The notes: a model not told the origin generated them from the letters alone. 64,000 nucleotides of DNA from Pyrocephalus nanus (GCA_038380795.1 CM076281.1:1240001-1304000); one strand, 5' to 3'; positions 1-13,800 are shown, numbered from the stretch's first letter. Program-made: numbers and translations.

Positions 1-1489
1 ACTCGGCCTCCACACTGCTCACACAGCATCTCTGCCAGCCCAGCCTGGCCTGGTGCATCAGCCACAAACACTCCTGCAGCCATGGGTGCCCAATGCAGCT
101 CCACACATCACCCTCACAGCAACTCGGGTTTCACAGGTCCAGGAGCCTCCATCCAGCTCACCTGGCTGACACGGGACACTGAAAGCTCCTGTGACGAGTC
201 AGGATTCCTGGCCAGGCAGCAAGGTTACACCACAGGATCTGCTGGAGCAGTTAGAGATGCTCTCTGGATAATATTAATATTCCATGATTATTATTCATCT
301 GCTCAGGCCGCTGAGTGGTCCCTTCCCACTCAACCTTGGGGTGATGGATGCTCTGCTCCGGTGCCCAAAGGCCCAGCTGGGTGTCCAGAGACTGGGGCTC
401 CATTCCCAGGCAGGCACATCCTTCAACTGCTTTTGGGCCTCAACACCTCAGCCTTTCAAACAGCATGAAAACATTTCCACACGTGGTGAGACTCATTCTC
501 AGGCAGCATCTGACAGAGGAGAGAGCTCCTAGGACAGGGGGATGGAGGTGCTGCAAGCCGGTACACGGAGCCACAGCTTCCTGGGGCAGGTGAAAACAGC
601 ACCTAATTCTCAATATTCCGTCAGGTCATGCTGTTTGCTTGGCAGAAAAGCAAACACTCACCTCCCCCGAGGTGCATCACAGCTACAGAAGCAAGTTTGT
701 GTGGCCCTAACACGAGCAATGTACTTAGGGCCATTAGGAAAAACAACTCTGGGCTTTCAAACAGAGCCAGTTTCAGCTGGAAGTGAACAACAAGGAATTG
801 CAGCTTTTTTTTTTGGTTTGGTTTGGTTTTTTTTTTTTATGTGGAGATGCTATTCTCTTTAGGACAGCACCTCAACCAGAGCTTAATGAACTGCACTTTC
901 TTGGTTTTGAGAGGTGCAGACAGGCCAGATAAAGCTACTGATTCATTAGCATCCCATCCTGTCTGCAGGCTCCGTATTCCCCAGCCATATGGGCAGCACG
1001 ACGTGCTTCCAAAAACAGGGACATCCACAAAGGCTTTATTACCATCAGCCATCATGGTAGAGTAGCCTGTGGTCACGGGGAGATGGGGAACATCTCATTT
1101 CAGCATCTTTTGGGTGGGAAGGAACACGGTGTGGACAGGCAGACAAGGTGACTTTGTAGGACGTGAGCATCCCTCCTACTGCAAGCAGGATTTTAATCAG
1201 GATCAGCTCCTGGTCCTGAGCAAAGCACGGTCTCCAGAGTGGATACACATCTCCAGCAGAGAGATGCTGCCTGCCCAGGTGGGAGAGACAGCATCTGCTT
1301 TTATCTCTCCCCATATTTGGAGATAAATTCCCATATAACAGATTAAACCTCCCAGCGAGCTGAGCTGTGTGCCCAGCAATCAGCCACAGCCAAGCTGAAA
1401 CCTCAGCCAGCCATGGAAAACTGAGTGGTTCCCCCCATCCCCACCACATGCAGGTCCAGCAAGCAGAAGCAGCATCTGGGCATGGCCTT
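1..1489. other. Intergenic, no gene recognised
   Basis: Mixed-composition unique sequence. Open frames are short, lack splice-compatible structure and resemble no family I know. A short T-rich run lies near 805-838. Nothing else can be supported. Confidence 0.6.
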
Positions 1490-1583
1490 AGGTGGCCATA
1501 AATAGACATTAAGTGACCATAAATAGACATTAAGTGACCATAAATAGACATTAGGTGACCATAAATAGACATTAGGTGACCAT
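1490..1583. repeat. 21-bp tandem repeat, about 4.5 copies
   Basis: The unit CATAAATAGACATTAAGTGAC recurs every 21 bases (starts at 1497, 1518, 1539, 1560), with A/G variation at one site. Because 21 is a multiple of three, the minus strand reads as a repeated heptapeptide. I take that as a by-product of the repeat, not as a protein. Confidence 0.85.
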
Positions 1584-2689
1584 ATGCAGCCTCTGAGAGC
1601 AGCAATCTGTACAGGAGGCTCCTCACTCTCACCAAGGCACAGGGGAAGAAGCACCCAAAGCTAATGCAGGTAAGAGCAGCACCCTGAGATGTCAGCAGGC
1701 CATAGGGGATTTTATGGTGTCCTTGGAGGGGCAAGGGAATTTGGTTTTACGTGCACGGACCAGCCCAAGGAGCTGCTGACCCCCGAGGAAGGGTGGCCAC
1801 GCAGCCCCCACCTCCCCTTGGACACATCTGGTAGCATCTCCCACCCCTCCTGAGCCACCTCCTCCTCTCCCAGCACCATCAGAATCTGCCTGCGGGTTCC
1901 CAGCACCCCACGAGTGTTTTCTAACAAGCAAATAACTCCTTCCTCACTCCGAGCTCCGCCTGCAGTTCCGTGGGGCCCAGCGGGAGGGTCTGCCCTCCTC
2001 CTGCATTCACCAACCTGTGTCAGCAGTTTATTATGCAGCCCTGTGGGTTTTTTAGTTTAAAAAAAAAAAATAATAAAAAAGAGGAGTTTTCAAAGCTTTA
2101 ATAGCTTTGAAAACAACACAGAGAGTTCCCTCTGCTGCAGGAGAGGTTAATGATCTCCCTCTGCTACAGAACCAAAGTGGACATCATAATAAATAATCAT
2201 AATAAGATATAAAGTATCACCTAGAGTCATTCAATGCAGGGAGCGGGTAGGAGTTACGATGCATTGCCATTATTCAGAGTAACTGCCAGGTGGGAAATAT
2301 TCAAAGTGAAGGCAGTCAATTAAAAAATGAAAAGCATTGCTGAAACAGAGAGAGATTGCAACTTGTCTTGCCTGGGAGGACCGTGTGCTCTGGCTTCTGG
2401 TGGGACTGCAGCCCCAAGGAGGTCCCTTGTCCTCACCTCTCCTTCTCCCTGCAGCCCAAGCAGGAATGGCAGCAGTTTGCCACCCTGCCACCAGAGCCCA
2501 CAGGGGGCCCACAGGACCCGTCACACGATGGCTCTGCATGGCCAGAGCTGAGCATCTCGGGACCAGCCTGGGCTGGCCCTTGCTCCAGCTGCTCTCAGAG
2601 TTGCCTTGGGTGTGTTTTTGCACACCCAGGTTATATTCAGGCATATCCAGAAGGATATTTGCATTTACTGTTGGCAGTTACTGAAGACA
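1584..2689. other. Intergenic, AT-rich patch, no gene recognised
   Basis: An AT-rich patch at about 2035-2340 contains short A-runs and a small inverted segment (AAAGCTTTAATAGCTTT near 2092). It could be a diverged repeat or a regulatory element. No coding signal is visible. Confidence 0.45.
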
Positions 2690-2850
2690 GAGAACCCCAC
2701 AATGGGTTGGGAGGGACCTCAGAGATCACCTCGTTCCCCCACCCTGCTGTGGGCAGGGACATCTTCCACTCGACCAGGTTGCTCCAAGCCCTATCCAGCA
2801 TCTTACAGGGGGCAATGTTTGGGTTCATAAACATCAGGAGCCCATTTCTC
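2690..2850 (-). mobile_element. CR1 LINE fragment, 3-prime end, antisense
   Basis: The plus strand shows the reverse complement of the CR1 3-prime end: a diverged version of ACAGAATGGTTTGGGTTGG (here ACAATGGGTTGGGAGGGACC), then a GGGCAGGGACATCTTCCACT block and a GACCAGGTTGCTCCAAGCC block. It is a 5-prime-truncated, substituted copy with no coding capacity. Confidence 0.85.
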
Positions 2851-3051
2851 ACCTCCACAGCTGCCCTGCCCCATCCCCACGCTAGACACGAACACGGTTT
2901 TACTCTTGGCAGAGCCTGGGGTGACACAATAGGTACCTGGACACACAGCAGGGTTTGAGCACAGGCAACAAAAACTCCATCAGAAACACCAACCGCAGCC
3001 CTGGGGAGCGACACGACCTCCCAAACCTCAGCACAGGCCGGGGTGATCGCC

Positions 3052-3106
3052 CAGCTGCCCCCCTGCCAGCTGCCCCCCTGCCAGCTGCCCCCCTGCCAGC
3101 TGCCCC
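3052..3106. repeat. 15-bp tandem repeat, about 3.7 copies
   Basis: CAGCTGCCCCCCTGC is repeated at 3052, 3067, 3082 and 3097, followed by GC-rich unique sequence. It is a small local duplication. Confidence 0.85.
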
Positions 3107-3189
3107 GAGCGGACCGGGGGCAGGAGTCGATCCATCACCGGCGGCAGGAGGTGCCCCCAGCGCGGTGTCGGGGAGGGGAGGGGGTCAGA

Positions 3190-3345
3190 GTTCCTCTCAA
3201 ATGGCATTAATCACCTTTCCCGAGGCTCTGCACACGCTGGACAGAACGATTAATCAGCGGCGTATCAGCCCTCCAGCCCGGCCGGGCCCCTTTGTGTGGG
3301 TCCCTTCCCATCACAGCCAGATAAGATTATCAGTGACGAGCAAGA
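3190..3345. promoter_or_regulatory. Candidate enhancer-like block with homeodomain and GATA motifs
   Basis: The block contains a perfect palindrome GATTAATC (3248-3255, two K50-type homeodomain half sites), another ATTAATC nearby, and two opposed GATA sites in AGATAAGATTATC (3319-3331). Clustering of such sites in unique sequence is typical of vertebrate non-coding enhancers. No conservation data were available, so this is inference. Confidence 0.3.
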
Positions 3346-4020
3346 CACCCATTGAGCAACACCTGACTGCAAGAATGGGATTTTTTTTTTTTTTCTTATT
3401 TATCCCCCTGTCTCAAAGATGAGCTGTTTCTTGTCTTGTCAAACCACATCCTTTTCTTGAAAGAACCAGCTTTAAGAATCCAATTTGTCAAGCTGGACAA
3501 TCATTTGAGAATCCATAAAAAGCCTCAGTGACTTTATCAAAAAAAATAAATCAGAAGGTTTTAAATGGTAACTGAAAGGGATTTGAAAATAGGTTGAGTG
3601 GCCTACATCAATTAATCTTCAGAGAGCTGGGGCTTTGTGAAGCTGGAGTGGCGGAGAAGTGTCAAAAGCTAGTTACTGGGCTTGAGGAGAGGGAAGTTAT
3701 CGATATTTCTCACTCCTTTTTCTCTCTTTTCCTCTTTCTCTGTCTCTTCAGAGCATGTTGAGGCAATATCCTCTGCCACAGGGTACTGCAAAGCCAAGAA
3801 AGAAGGGCTGGGAGGTCAAGCCCAGGATGGGTTGGTGGTCAAGGCCTTTCTTCCCTGGTGAGATTTTTCGGTGGTCACTCCCAGAGTCAGCTAAAGAGGA
3901 CCAGACCACAGTGTTGGGTCTCACTGCTGGAGAGTGCCAGAGCTCCAGAGCAGCCACAGGGACAACCCTCAGAAGGAGCCATCATACACTGCTGACATTT
4001 AAGGGCAGCTGAGGAGCCCC

Positions 4021-5105
4021 GAGGCACATCATGAAACCTGAGCATCCCACGGAGCCACATCATGACACCTGAGCATCCCACGGGGGCACATCATGACACC
4101 TGAGGATCCCACGGGGGCACATCATGACACCTGAGCATCCCACGGGGGCACATCATGACACCTGAGCATCCCACAGGGGCACATCATGACACCTGAGCAT
4201 CCCACAGAGGCACATCATGACACCTGAGGATCCCACAGGGGCACATCATGGCACCTGAGCATCCCACAGGGGCACATCATGACACCTGAGCATCCCACGG
4301 GGGCACATCATGACACCTGAGCATCCCACAGGGGCACATCATGGCACCTGAGCATCCCACAGGGGCACATCATGACACCTGAGCATCCCACAGGGGCACA
4401 TCATGGCACCTGAGCATCCCACAGGGGCACATCATGACACCTGAGCATCCCACGGGGGCACATCATGGCACCTGAGCATCCCACGGAGGCACATCATGAC
4501 ACCTGAGCATCCCACGGGGGCACATCATGACACCTGAGCATCCCACGGAGGCACATCATGACACCTGAGCATCCCACAGAGGCACATCATGACACCTGAG
4601 CATCCCACAGAGGCACATCATGACACCTGAGCATCCCACAGAGGCACATCATGACACCTGAGCATCCCACGGGGGCACATCATGACACCTGAGCATCCCA
4701 CAGAGGCACATCATGACACCTGAGCATCCCACAGAGGCACATCATGACACCTGAGCATCCCACGGGGGCACATCATGACACCTGAGGATCCCACGGAGGC
4801 ACATCATGACACCTGAGCATCCCACGGGGGCACATCATGACACCTGAGCATCCCACGGGGGCACATCATGACACCTGAGCATCCCACAGGGGCACATCAT
4901 GACACCTGAGCATCCCACAGGGGCACATCATGACACCTGAGCATCCCACAGGGGCACATCATGGCACCTGAGCATCCCACAGGGGCACATCATGACACCT
5001 GAGCATCCCACGGAGGCACATCATGACACCTGAGCATCCCACAGAGGCACATCATGGCACCTGAGCATCCCACAGGGGCACATCATGGCACCTGAGCATC
5101 CCACG
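4021..5105. repeat. 31-bp minisatellite, 35 copies in exact register
   Basis: Thirty-five units of a 31-bp sequence, built around CACATCATGACACCTGAGC, span 1,085 bp. The conserved CACATCATG core starts at 4025, 4056, 4087 and so on to 5079, always 31 apart, so there has been no net indel. Variation is by substitution only: GGGG/GAGG/GAGC before the core, ATGACACC versus ATGGCACC, and GAGCATCC versus GAGGATCC. The period is not a multiple of three, so no frame is maintained. Flanks are unique sequence. There are no spacers between units. Confidence 0.97.
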
Positions 5106-7792
5106 GGCTCCGTCACCCCCGGCCCAGCTCGGGCGAGGGAAGGGCAGAAAGACACAAATGGTTCCAGTTCAACCCCCGGGGCCTGAACAAAGAGCTGCAA
5201 ACCGACAGGAGACCACGGGGCTTGCAAAACGAAATGAAGAAGCTGGAGAATGAGGTGTTTGGCCATGGAGAGCCAGTCCCCTGGAACAGCAGCAGATCTC
5301 CTCGCCCGCCTGATGAGAGAGGACAGCCCCGATCGCTCCTCGCTGCGCTGCTCCCAGAGACACGGGGACCAGGGACAGGGGACCAGGATGCTGAGCCCCA
5401 AGGAACACAAGCAAGGGGACACAGGGATGGAAACAATGGACTGAAAAATTTAATATATTGGATAAAAAAAAAAAAATAAAAGACCTTGAGAGGAATTAAA
5501 ATGCTGCAGAGAGAAGGGCCACGCTGCCGCGCTCCGGTACCGAGAGCAGGATGTGAGGGGCTCCAGATGGCTCTGTGGTTTAGTGCAATAAAAAATTTAA
5601 TCTGACAGGCAAGTGTGGGGCTGGAGAATAATAATAAGACAAATAATTTCCTTAAAAAAACCTGAAAGGAATGTAACAGCTCAAAGATATCTTCATTTGC
5701 TGCAAAGAACAGAGACTATCGGTTATTTACTGCAGCTGGGAGCATGTTCACGAGCTTTCAAGCGGTATTTTGTTGCAGAAGTATAATATAAGGACACTTT
5801 CCTCGCTTTCCAGTCTGGGGAAATAGATCTGACTTGGAAATTGGCCAGAAGGGCTGCAAGTTCGGGCTCTGAAGCGAAGGTGATAACTTTGCCAATTAAA
5901 TATGGATGTGATTTTTCCCCCCTCTCCTTCCCTGGAATACTTTTGCACTGTCATTAGGTGATGATATAAAGACATAGGCCTCCTGGTGCAGCTTAATTGC
6001 TCCTATATAGAAAAATGATGAGCTGGGTTGCGCTGCACGGGCGCTGCTGTGGCCACTTGCTGCCTTATTAATAGGTGATACCAAAGTGTGTTTAATTCCT
6101 CTGCCCAAGGAAAAACAGAGAGATGGCAAAGCCCTGCTCAGCAAACACTTCAGTGCTGACTAAACTGCTCCACTGAACAGCGAGGGGCTGAGGAGTGAGT
6201 TTATATTTAATCACACACTTAAAGTGTTTTGCTGAGTTGATGCTCAGTGCACGGGAGACAGGATGGACTCCCAATTAAGTGATCTTTTATTCCCATATCC
6301 TGATATTTTTCTCTTTTATTGATACACAGCACAGACTATCCTGTGTTTTGCAATCTGCTGCTGGATGATTTCTAGTCCAGGGTGAAGCCTGGGCAAGCGA
6401 AGGACAAAAAAAGAGCAGCTTCTCTGGGCAACCTGCACCCTCCTCACAGGGAAAAATTCCTTCCTGATATAATTCAGCATTGGGAAAGCAGCATTACTGA
6501 ATGTTTTCAGTGTTTACTTCCTCAGCAGCCAATAGACCCTTCCTTAAAAATCCATATTTGTTTCTGCTTTGTAACAATCACTCCAGGAAAAAGTTTTTTA
6601 AGGGGTTGGCCCTCTCCCAAAAGAAACTGGGGGAGCCTCCCTCCAATCTGTATGAAAAGCAAGCGGGCACGGGCTGTAGGGGCAGGAGATTTGCATTTGC
6701 ATTTGCTCAGGCTCTGAAGGTTGAGTTTCACTCCCAAAGAAGCTGCGGTTGTCAGGGGGGGAGCAGAGCAGGGAGGAGAGGCTGCCACTAAATTGATGGC
6801 AACAGAAAAAGCTGGAGGTACAAATGGCTTGAGAAAAGGCGTGATGAGATGTGACTGCCCTGGGTCCTGGGACTGGAGAGAGAAAAATGGGAAAAGACCA
6901 CCTGGACGAAGAGAAAGTGCTTCTGATTGCTCGGGGAAAAAACGGAGTTAAAGATCATTGGAACGGACAAGGCAATCTGGCGGCGGCGCGGGCTGTGATT
7001 GCTGCGTGGCGGGCAGGGGCTGCACCCCCGGGGATGTGCAGGGGGGGAAGGACCGGCACTGGCACAGGGCATCATCAACGAGTGCGGGCACAGCGATCCG
7101 GCCACACCAGCATCTCGAGGGGGGCGAGCCCCGGCAGCCCCAGCTCTGCCAAGTCCCCTCGACAAAGCAGAGAGCTCAGCCCCGAGTTCTGTGGGGGAGT
7201 TGGGGACACCCTGCCCAGCCCCCGGGAGGCAGGAGTGAACCAAACCATGACGGGGAAGTGTTATTTAGGGGGTCACACAAATTCTGGGGTGCCACAGACC
7301 CCCCCACATCTCCTCCAGCCCAGAGCCCTTCACCCCCAGCGATGCTCTGTGCATCCCGGGAGCACGTGTGCTCTGGGCTGGGGATTCACACAGCCAAAGA
7401 TTTTCTAAAGGTTATGCAAAGGTTACCACCCAATTAATGTGCTGGAGCAGCACTAGCTCTGTTTGCCTAATTTCCAACTCTGAAGGCCACGGGGCAGCTC
7501 AGCTGCCCAAAGGCTCCAGCTCCCCCCACACATCTGTGCTGGTCCCTCAGTCCTGAGCCACGTTCCAGCACACAGGTGATGGCAGCAATGAAGATAACAA
7601 CAATAACCTATCCATTTCCTCCGCCTTGGGCATTTTTAAGTCATCTCATCTCAGAAATGAGCCAATTTCAGCCTTTTGCGTGACAACCTGTTGGACCCTC
7701 TGAGCGCCGGGCAGATGGTTGGGGTTGTATCCACACATCACCTCTTGTGGAATCACACAGGCTGGGACCCCAATCCCTGCTCTGTTTGAAGG
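5106..7792. other. Intergenic; AT-rich unique block at about 5560-6400
   Basis: No gene recognised. The 5560-6400 stretch has low GC compared with its surroundings and looks like unique, non-repeat DNA rich in TAAT and ATTTA words, as conserved non-coding blocks in gene-poor flanks often are. The 6960-7240 part is GC-rich with scattered CpG. Function unknown. Confidence 0.4.
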
Positions 7793-7885
7793 TCACAGAA
7801 TGATAGAATGGTTTGGGTTGGAAGGGACCTTAAAGCTCATCTGGTTCCAACCCTCTGCCACTGAAGGGCACGGACTGACCCAGCT
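7793..7885 (-). mobile_element. CR1 LINE fragment, 3-prime end, antisense
   Basis: TCACAGAATGATAGAATGG followed by TTTGGGTTGGAAGGGACC and CTTAAAGCTCATCTGGTTCC is the inverted 3-prime end of avian CR1, including its terminal octamer-like repeat. It is well preserved and therefore younger than the copy at 2.7 kb. Confidence 0.93.
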
Positions 7886-10800
7886 TTCTCCACCTGATCT
7901 GCCTGACAACCTCCAAACTCCCGTGACACAGGAGGGGAGCCCCAGGAAGATGGAGACTGACTTTGCTCTGACCAAACCAGCAGCAGGTTCTGGAGCCACA
8001 GGCTCCAGCTGCAGGATAACACTGTGCAGAACACACAGAGATGGACCATTTCAAAACAGCCACAAGATATATTTTTTTTCAAATGTCCCTACTCATGTTA
8101 TTAACTATTAGTCTCAGCTTACCAACCACAAGCAAGTTAGGATTATTTCCCTCCCAGCATCACGAGCCTGAGGTTAACTGTTCCCTTTAACTCGGGGCTT
8201 CCATTAGCCTTTATAGACAATTTCCCTGTCAGGCTTTCCATGTATGATCACAGCTTCCCAGCATTCCAATCCAGCCAATCTATCCTTATTGCAACTCCAA
8301 GTGCTTCACTAATTCCTTGCCTCACACTGCAATTTCACATCCTGGAATAGCGGGTTGAGCAGCAGCAGCAGCGCTCCTGCCGCTGCTTCCAGACTAAATG
8401 AGCCAGGAGGAAAAACATTCCAAAAGGATTTCAATTGGGCCCTTACAGTCTGAAGGACATTTTAAAAACAGGGAACATAACCTGGCTCCTGCTGATGTTC
8501 ATGAGGATTTAACTGTGAGAAATAGCAGACGGTGTTGGAGCGGAGCGAGGAAAGGGGGTGAAGTCTGATACGATATTAAGAAGATGTGACTTACTTTTCC
8601 GGTCCCCCCATGGTCCCATGGAGCAGGGCTGGTCATCCTGGCTGTATTTTTGGGGTCCTGTGTTGAGAAAATAAAGAGCCATCAGTAGGAGAAGATGGGG
8701 ACTGGGTAACCTTCTTATCCCCAGGAATTGCAAAGTGAAGCACATTTTTTAAGAGCTGCTGTTTTGGAGGGCCCCTCCATAAAGGCACAAGGAAAGTACC
8801 TTGAGAACAGACTGTGGCACTCAGGACATTCCCAAAATAAGGGACGAAACAGCCACTGGACCCATGATGAGAAGGAGGCCATATAAAGGAAAACTGGATC
8901 TTAGTCCAGGCTCCAAACTTTTCCTCCTCCCAGGGGTGACACAGGAGGGTTTGGGTTTCCTCCCAAAGGAAGCCTCATGAGCAGAGTGGGACTCTGAGGC
9001 AGCAAAAAAAGGAAGGAGAAGCTGAATAAAAGAGTTTGCAACATCCAATGTTTGGTCCAGCAGAAAACCCAGACTGGTCCCTCTTATTGCTCCAGCTCAC
9101 CCAGGGGTGCCATGGAGGCCCCTCTTTCTTAGATATTTCTGGATATTACAGTAGGTTTGGTTTCCTTCCAACACCACAATCCTGGTGGTTGCTGGGAGTC
9201 TGCCCCTACCTGCACCCTGAGCCCCCCAGAGCCCCCCATGTCCCACCCCCAGCCCTCCCTGACCCCGCAGAGCCAGGAAGGAAAACAAACAGCAGCAGAA
9301 AGACGAAAACTTTCAATCTCTCTCCTGTTAATTATGACCTTATTTTGCACAGAGAACCTGTCATTCAGCTACTGGTAATGGATAGTTTCTATTTCAATTC
9401 TCCCTCCACCCTATTATCTTTTATAAAATTCGGCGGGGCCGGGTGATGGATTGATAAGGGCCGGTCCCGGCGGGAGCCGCTCGCTCGGAATGGCTCTCAC
9501 GCGCCCAACTTCTGTATCTTTTTAAATATTTCAGCTGTTTGAGATCTTTATTTCACATTTCGATTTCCTGTAGTACAGTAAATTTATCTTAGTCACCCAG
9601 TCAAGTTCTCTCCAAGTCTCTTATCTTCTCCTCCTCTGTAAACTGAAGGCCCCTACACTATCTGTGCTGCTGATAAAGCCGGCCCTGGCAATCCGCAGAT
9701 CCCGCTGATCCGGCGGCCCCAGCCCAACAGAGACCTTGGAGACCCCCTGCTCAGCCCAGAGGAGACCTTGGAAGCCCCACAGTCCACACCAGCTGGAAGT
9801 TCAGAGCTCAAACCCAGCACTGGCTCCTGCCAGGGCACCTCCTGCTCAGCTGGAGAAGCGTCTGGGGCTCCCTGTGGACCCAAGGGATGTTGTGGGCAAG
9901 GGCAGCTGCTCCCTGCAAGGAAAAGCCCAGCTGGGGCCATGTGGGATGACCCCAAAGGAGGGCTCTGTGCCAGCCAGATACCCTGCTGCGGTCCCAGGCC
10001 AGCAAGCAGAGCCCATCAACACAAGGATGTGTTTTTTCCCCACTAAACCACAAATTTTTAAACACCTCAACAGCAAGGATCAGAGAGAGCACCCTGCACG
10101 GAAACCCCCATCCCAACAGCATCCATCACGCCCAGGGAGGAGAAAAGGAGCCATCAAATAACAATGAACAAACCCAACGAACAGGTAAAACCGAGTCACC
10201 TCCTCGCTGTTCCCTCGGCCGCACCGGCAGCGCCGAGCGCGATCAGGCAGCACCCCCTGGTGCCACCGCGGGGGGAAAAGGAGCCGGGCCGGGCTGCCGT
10301 GGGGATGGAGAACCAGCAAACGGGGAAACAACTGCCCAGGGAACCCTGCGGGAATTCAACCTCCCGTTCTCCCCCACCGGGATGCGCGCCTGGGTGGATG
10401 CTTGGGAGAGGAGCAGAGGGATGGCTGTGTGAGGAACCACATCTCACCTGGCTCCAAGCACAAACACACTGGTTGGGGACTGTCCCCATCACACCTGCTG
10501 GGATCCAGGAGCTCTAGGATCCAGGAAATCTAGGTGATTTCCCTCCTTGGGAAGAAGTGAATTACAGCTCCAGAGAGTTACAGCTCCTGCCTTACCGATC
10601 ACAGCAAGACAAGGGGTTGGGGTCCTCCCTCTCCCCAGATCTTGGAGTGATTTCATCCCCCAGGATCAAAACCCAGCAGCAGGGCACCCAGTAAACACAT
10701 CTGCAGAGGGGTGATTTATCTGCAGGGGAAGCCGTGGAAATTCCCAAACCCTCTTAAATATCTGCCTCCTGGCTCTAAACCATCAGTAAGTTGCCAACTG

Positions 10801-13800
10801 GGAAATGTATTTGTCTGCTCCCCTCTGTATATTTTCTGCTTTTCATTATAATTTGCTAAATAATACATTGCAATGAGTTATTTATCACACTCAGCAGTTC
10901 CGTGATGCCTCCTCCATCGCGAGGAATTTCACCCATAAATCAGACACACAAATATCTGCTGGCACTGCTGCAGATTTAACCCTGCACCCAGCACCTTTCA
11001 CCTGCCCCAGTGGCTCCCAGGCTCTGCCGAGAGCCACCCCTGCATTAAATGGAATTTCTTTCCCCCAGGATTGCCATCTCCCTCCCACTGTTGCTCCTTC
11101 CCTTGTGGACACCAGCCAAAGGGCAAAGGGGGAATGGAAATAATAAAATTCCCAGGGGGAACACCAGGAGGGAAAAGTTATGATTCCTCGGGTTGAACCT
11201 CCCTTTCCAAGACACTGTACCCTCCCTTCAAAAGAAATTGCTTTGAAAATATGGATTCATTTAGCTTTGCACCATCCATCTTAAATCAACAGTCTCTTGG
11301 CATACGGATGGGGAAATCAAGGCATGGAAGGGATAAAAAAACAGAACCAGGAAAAAAACCCTCTCTCTGTGCTTTAACTACAAAATCATCTTTCCTCATT
11401 AGCAGCTAATCAGAACTACCAGAGGGGAAGAGATTACAGACAGGGCGGAGAGGGGAGTAACTCAAAGAAATACAGACATCAGAACAGATTTTCATTTATT
11501 TACTCATTTATCACAGCGAGTCACAGGCTTTGAGTTCATGAGTCTGCATTAGCCTTGCAGGATTTTGGGACGCAATCTGCAAAATCTCAGAAGTGAACAG
11601 GTCACAGCTCCGTGCCATCTCAGGGAGGAGAAAATCAGCAGTTTGGGGTTGGTCTCGGGAAGTCTGATATTGCTTTGCCTGTTGGATTATAAGAAACCAC
11701 TAATCTTCCCTCGCCAGCCTCCTAATCTCTATGGGAGCCCAGATGCCTTATCTGGAAGTTGCTCAGTGAAGAGCACCCCAGCTTGCCTGGCAGTGGCTGG
11801 GGGATGGATTCCAGCAGCTCTGGGATGCAGGGAATGGCAGGTGGGGGACTTTGGGTGTGTTTCAGCACCCACCATGCCACAGGTGCCCTGTGCTTCGCCA
11901 GCCAGCGGTGCTGCCAGCAGGAGCACATTGCCAGGGCAGGAGCAGTTTGGTGATGGACATGAGTGCCACACATCACGTGTTTGTTCCTCAACTGAGCAGC
12001 TCCAGAATGAGAGGGCACCACTGGGCTTCAGGTGCCAGGGCTGAACCCCTGCACCCCCTCAGCTCATCTGAACCTCTCTGTGCACACTCGGCCCACCTTT
12101 GTACCTTTAGACACCAAAATAAACCATCAGCACTTCAAGGGCTTTTTTTTCTCCCCCTTCTTCCCCAAAATGATTTGCCAGAAGCCAAGTGTTTGTTGTA
12201 TTTACTGCAGGCAGAGAATGTCTCGTTTCCCTTTCTCTCCTCGTTTCACCCCGACCCTCCAGAAGTGAGGAGGCAGGCAGGGTCCACGGCTCTCACACCA
12301 CCACCACCACCCCAGACAGTGCCCTGAGCTGGCTCTGAGGGCTCCAGAGGGGCCAAGCCCCCCTAACTCACACCAGCCTGGGATGCCCAGCCAGTCATCA
12401 CCTGCACAGAGCATCTCCTGCGGCATCTCCAGCCCCGCACACGAGCCCGTGCTGGGAAATGAGGAACATATTTTTAAATGAGAGGAGGAAATGGTGTCTT
12501 TGTGTCAGGCAAGTGGAAGAAATCCAGGACCAAGAGACTGCAGAGCCTTTCCACTTCAGACAGCAGGTGCTCTCCAAGATGTGGTTATGGCAACAAAATA
12601 AATGATGGATAATTGCTTTTGTGACAACTTGCCAATTAAATTAGACTCAGCAGAATAACATAATGACAATTTGTTATGCTCTGGTGGGCACTAACACACC
12701 AATCATAATTAAATGCTATGACTGAAATAGAATGCTGCTGTACACAGGAATATATAACCCCAATTCCCTCCCAGTGAAACATTATAGGTTCAGACTTGAT
12801 TTCAATTTCTGGAGGATAATAGCATTAGCGCACATCAGAATGAGCTTGCAATATGCAGAGAGGCAGCAGCAGCTCAGGGACAGACAGAGCCAAGGGCAGC
12901 TGAGCCACCGGGCTCCTGGGGGGACCCTCCCAGCATCTGTAACGCTCCAGGTCTCAGAGCAGGGGGGGACATCCCAAATCACTGCTGTGTCCAGGGGACA
13001 TCTCAAATCCCCAGCCCGGGCAAGCAGGCAGGGTGGTGACTCCAAGGCAGTGACACTGCCCCAAGGCAGTGAGTGACCCAGGGGAGCAGCCCCACTGCAG
13101 GCACTGAGCCTGTCAGGACAAGGCCATGGGGGTTTCTCGGGGCTGCTCATCACTTTGTGCCAGCAAAGCCCTCAGGATCAGAGCAAAACAGCAGCAGCTT
13201 CTTCACCCTGAGCCACCACTGAGCTCAACCTGCTGCCCTCACAGGGATGCTCCAACCTTCCCACTGCTCCTTCCTCCTGGATCTCACACATCCCAGAACT
13301 GTCAGGAGAGGAATTACCATGAGCTGGGCACTGCTGGTGCTGCAGAAGCAAAACACTGCAAAGAGCACCAATCCCAGTTCCTTGGAAAGAGTTCATTTAG
13401 AATCAGAACCAGGCAGGTGGCAGGACTGATGCTGCCCAGGTCTTGTAAAGCAGGAGCCACCTGTGTGCCATCCCCACTCAGGTGTGGGAACTCCACTGCC
13501 CTGCTCCAATTCCACCATCCATTTTCCCAACAGACTTCTGGAATTCCAAAGCTCAAAGGGGCAGGTCTGAAGACCAGATGTGTGTGTGTGCAAGCAGGGG
13601 TGAGCAGAGGCAAATCACAGAGGAATCTGCAGTGTGGCAACGCCAACAGTTTTACATCTTACTTGGAGCCACATTCTTTAAACATTAAATCCTTTATTAT
13701 CTGCCCCGATGAAGCTTGGCATTGGCAAGGTCAGATCACCTGGTTTTCCAGCAAAGCTGATGAATTATTTTGGCTGCTCCAGACATCAGACCTGATCCTA

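Noticed and set aside
1045..1734. Minus-strand frame with a heptapeptide repeat
   Set aside because: The periodicity comes from the 21-bp DNA repeat; the flanking sequence has no protein character.
4021..5105. Regular repeat array considered as CRISPR-like
   Set aside because: Units are contiguous with no spacers, and the window is plainly a vertebrate genome; it is a minisatellite.
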